In this document: positions 4,622-5,734 of the stretch, in pieces
Layout: each line of letters begins with the position of its first letter
Position numbering within the stretch: the first letter of the stretch is position 1
DNA from: Pseudomonas sp.
Lineage (GTDB): Bacteria > Pseudomonadota > Gammaproteobacteria > Pseudomonadales > Pseudomonadaceae
Assembly: GCA_026398835.1 (NCBI GenBank)
Contig: JAPLSD010000581.1
Span: 1 to 5,734 of the forward strand
Length of the DNA stretch: 5,734 nt
Direction of reading: 5' to 3'
Notes under the pieces: model-generated
The model's database searches: none
What the model was told of the DNA's origin: nothing
The model's input: only the letters and a program-made list of their open reading frames with translations
Translations under genes and position numbers: made by a program

Positions 4622-5734
4622 TCAGATACGGAACTGCCCCACCAACTTGCCCAGTCGCTGACCAAGATCGGCCAGGCTGCGGGAGGTCTGCGCGCCGAGT
4701 TGGGTTTCGTCGGCAACGCTGTCTACCGCCACGGCGATCTGATGCACGCTGCGGTTGATCTCCTCGGCGACTGCCGTTTGCTCTTCGGCGGCGCTGGCGA
4801 TCTGCGCGTTCATCGAGTTAATGGTGCCTATCAACTGAGCCATGGTGTCCAGCGAAGCACCGGCCTCGTTGGCCTGGGCCGAAGTACCGTCACCCGCATC
4901 GCTGGAACGGCGCATGGCTTCGACTGCCGATTGAGTGCCCTTTTGCAGACGGTCAATCATGCCCTGGATTTCCTGGGTGCTTTGCTGGGTGCGGCTGGCC
5001 AGCGCCCGCACCTCATCGGCCACCACCGCAAAGCCACGCCCCGCCTCACCGGCACGGGCCGCTTCGATGGCGGCGTTAAGTGCCAGCAGGTTGGTTTGGT
5101 CGGCAATCGAACGAATGACGCTCAACACACTGACAATCGACAGCACGTCTTTTTGCAGGCTATCAAGGGACGTACCGCTGTTGCGGATATCGCTGACCAA
5201 CGCGTGAATCTGCTTGATGCTGCCATCCACCACGCGCTTGGCGGCCTGACCCTCTTCGTCGGTCTGCTGCGCAGCAACCGCAGCGCCCTGGGCGCTTCTC
5301 GCGACTTCCTGGGCCGCTGAGGACATCTCGTTGATCGCCGTCGCGACCTGATCCGTCTCATGGCGCTGGCGTTCCATAGCTTGCTCGGAACGATGAGCCT
5401 GATCGGTCACTTGCGTCACCAGACCGGTCAACTGCGAGGTCATTTCGGTGATTTGCCGCACCAGACCGTGGATCTTGTCGACGAAGCGATTGAACGAACC
5501 GGCCAGTTCGCCCAGCTCATCCTGGCTGGTAATCGCCAGACGACGCGTCAGGTCGCCCTCGCCTGCCGCGATATCGTCCAGATTGGCTTTCATCAGGTGC
5601 AGCGGACGCAAAATGGTATTGGCGACGAACAAACCAACCACCGCAATCACCAACAGCACCACCACGGCGATACCGATAATGCTCAGTACCACGCCTTGCA
5701 TGCGCTCATGAACCTTGGCCTCGACCACCGCGAC
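4622..5734 (-). CDS. Methyl-accepting chemotaxis protein, N-terminus beyond window
   Basis: Only the last 370 residues are visible; the first transmembrane helix and ligand-binding domain lie off the right edge, so the signal sensed cannot be inferred. Counting from the window edge, the second transmembrane helix is about 15-38, followed by a HAMP domain (roughly 40-93, with '[20 protein letters not shown]' at 43-62). The long coiled-coil signalling domain follows. Its CheA/CheW-contacting tip is the highly conserved run at 208-246 ([17 protein letters not shown]..., [15 protein letters not shown]). 'ASAAEEQTA' (313-321) matches the methylation-site consensus with E317/E318. It ends 'GKLVGQFRI' with no CheR/CheB-tethering pentapeptide, as in most Pseudomonas receptors. 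It acts in polar inner-membrane receptor arrays. A GTG at 5728 is an internal valine codon, not a start. Confidence 0.95.
   Translation of the reverse strand, partial: VAVVEAKVHERMQGVVLSIIGIAVVVLLVIAVVGLFVANTILRPLHLMKANLDDIAAGEGDLTRRLAITSQDELGELAGSFNRFVDKIHGLVRQITEMTSQLTGLVTQVTDQAHRSEQAMERQRHETDQVATAINEMSSAAQEVARSAQGAAVAAQQTDEEGQAAKRVVDGSIKQIHALVSDIRNSGTSLDSLQKDVLSIVSVLSVIRSIADQTNLLALNAAIEAARAGEAGRGFAVVADEVRALASRTQQSTQEIQGMIDRLQKGTQSAVEAMRRSSDAGDGTSAQANEAGASLDTMAQLIGTINSMNAQIASAAEEQTAVAEEINRSVHQIAVAVDSVADETQLGAQTSRSLADLGQRLGKLVGQFRI

Noticed and set aside
4700..5320. 206-codon plus-strand frame opposite the chemoreceptor
   Set aside because: It is a shadow of the highly conserved signalling domain on the minus strand, with no family features.

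Overview
The window looks like chromosomal DNA of a fluorescent-group Pseudomonas. The evidence is GC-rich coding with strong third-position G/C bias, a REP/REPIN repeat of the type common in P. fluorescens-like genomes, and gene products that read like Pseudomonas or gamma-proteobacterial orthologues. It appears to be ordinary core or near-core chromosome. I see no transposase, phage gene, CRISPR array, tRNA or rRNA.

Layout, left to right. (1) 1-594, minus strand: the N-terminal 198 codons of a shikimate dehydrogenase-like (SDH-L type) oxidoreductase, running off the left edge. (2) 595-850: divergent promoter region with an 11-bp-phased direct repeat and an A9 tract. (3) 851-1198, plus: a 115-aa exported protein with a glycine zipper and PVYV/YYGPPRG repeats, closed by a strong intrinsic terminator at 1216-1253. 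(4) 1254-1437: regulatory DNA containing a good match to a PhoB (Pho) box correctly spaced from a -10-like hexamer. (5) 1438-1632 and 1745-1927, plus: two very small unannotated-function genes, the second with its Shine-Dalgarno inside a predicted hairpin. (6) 1924-2985, minus: an AI-2E/PerM-family membrane protein whose stop codon overlaps that of the preceding small gene. (7) 2986-3145: divergent leader with two short dyads. (8) 3146-4480, plus: TrhP (YegQ), the U32-family tRNA U34 hydroxylation enzyme. (9) 4494-4598: a REPIN, a 30-bp perfect inverted repeat between convergent genes. (10) 4622-5734, minus: the C-terminal 370 residues of a methyl-accepting chemotaxis protein, running off the right edge.

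The genes do not form one pathway. The only multi-gene transcript the spacing allows is the pair of small genes (112-nt gap, no convincing terminator between them). TrhP draws on prephenate and the left-hand enzyme belongs to the shikimate dehydrogenase family, but they are 2.5 kb apart on opposite strands, so a functional link is speculative. The observations most worth checking are the candidate Pho box, the hairpin over the ribosome binding site of the 60-aa gene, and the repeat-rich exported protein with its phased upstream repeats. I found no convincing new multi-gene system.
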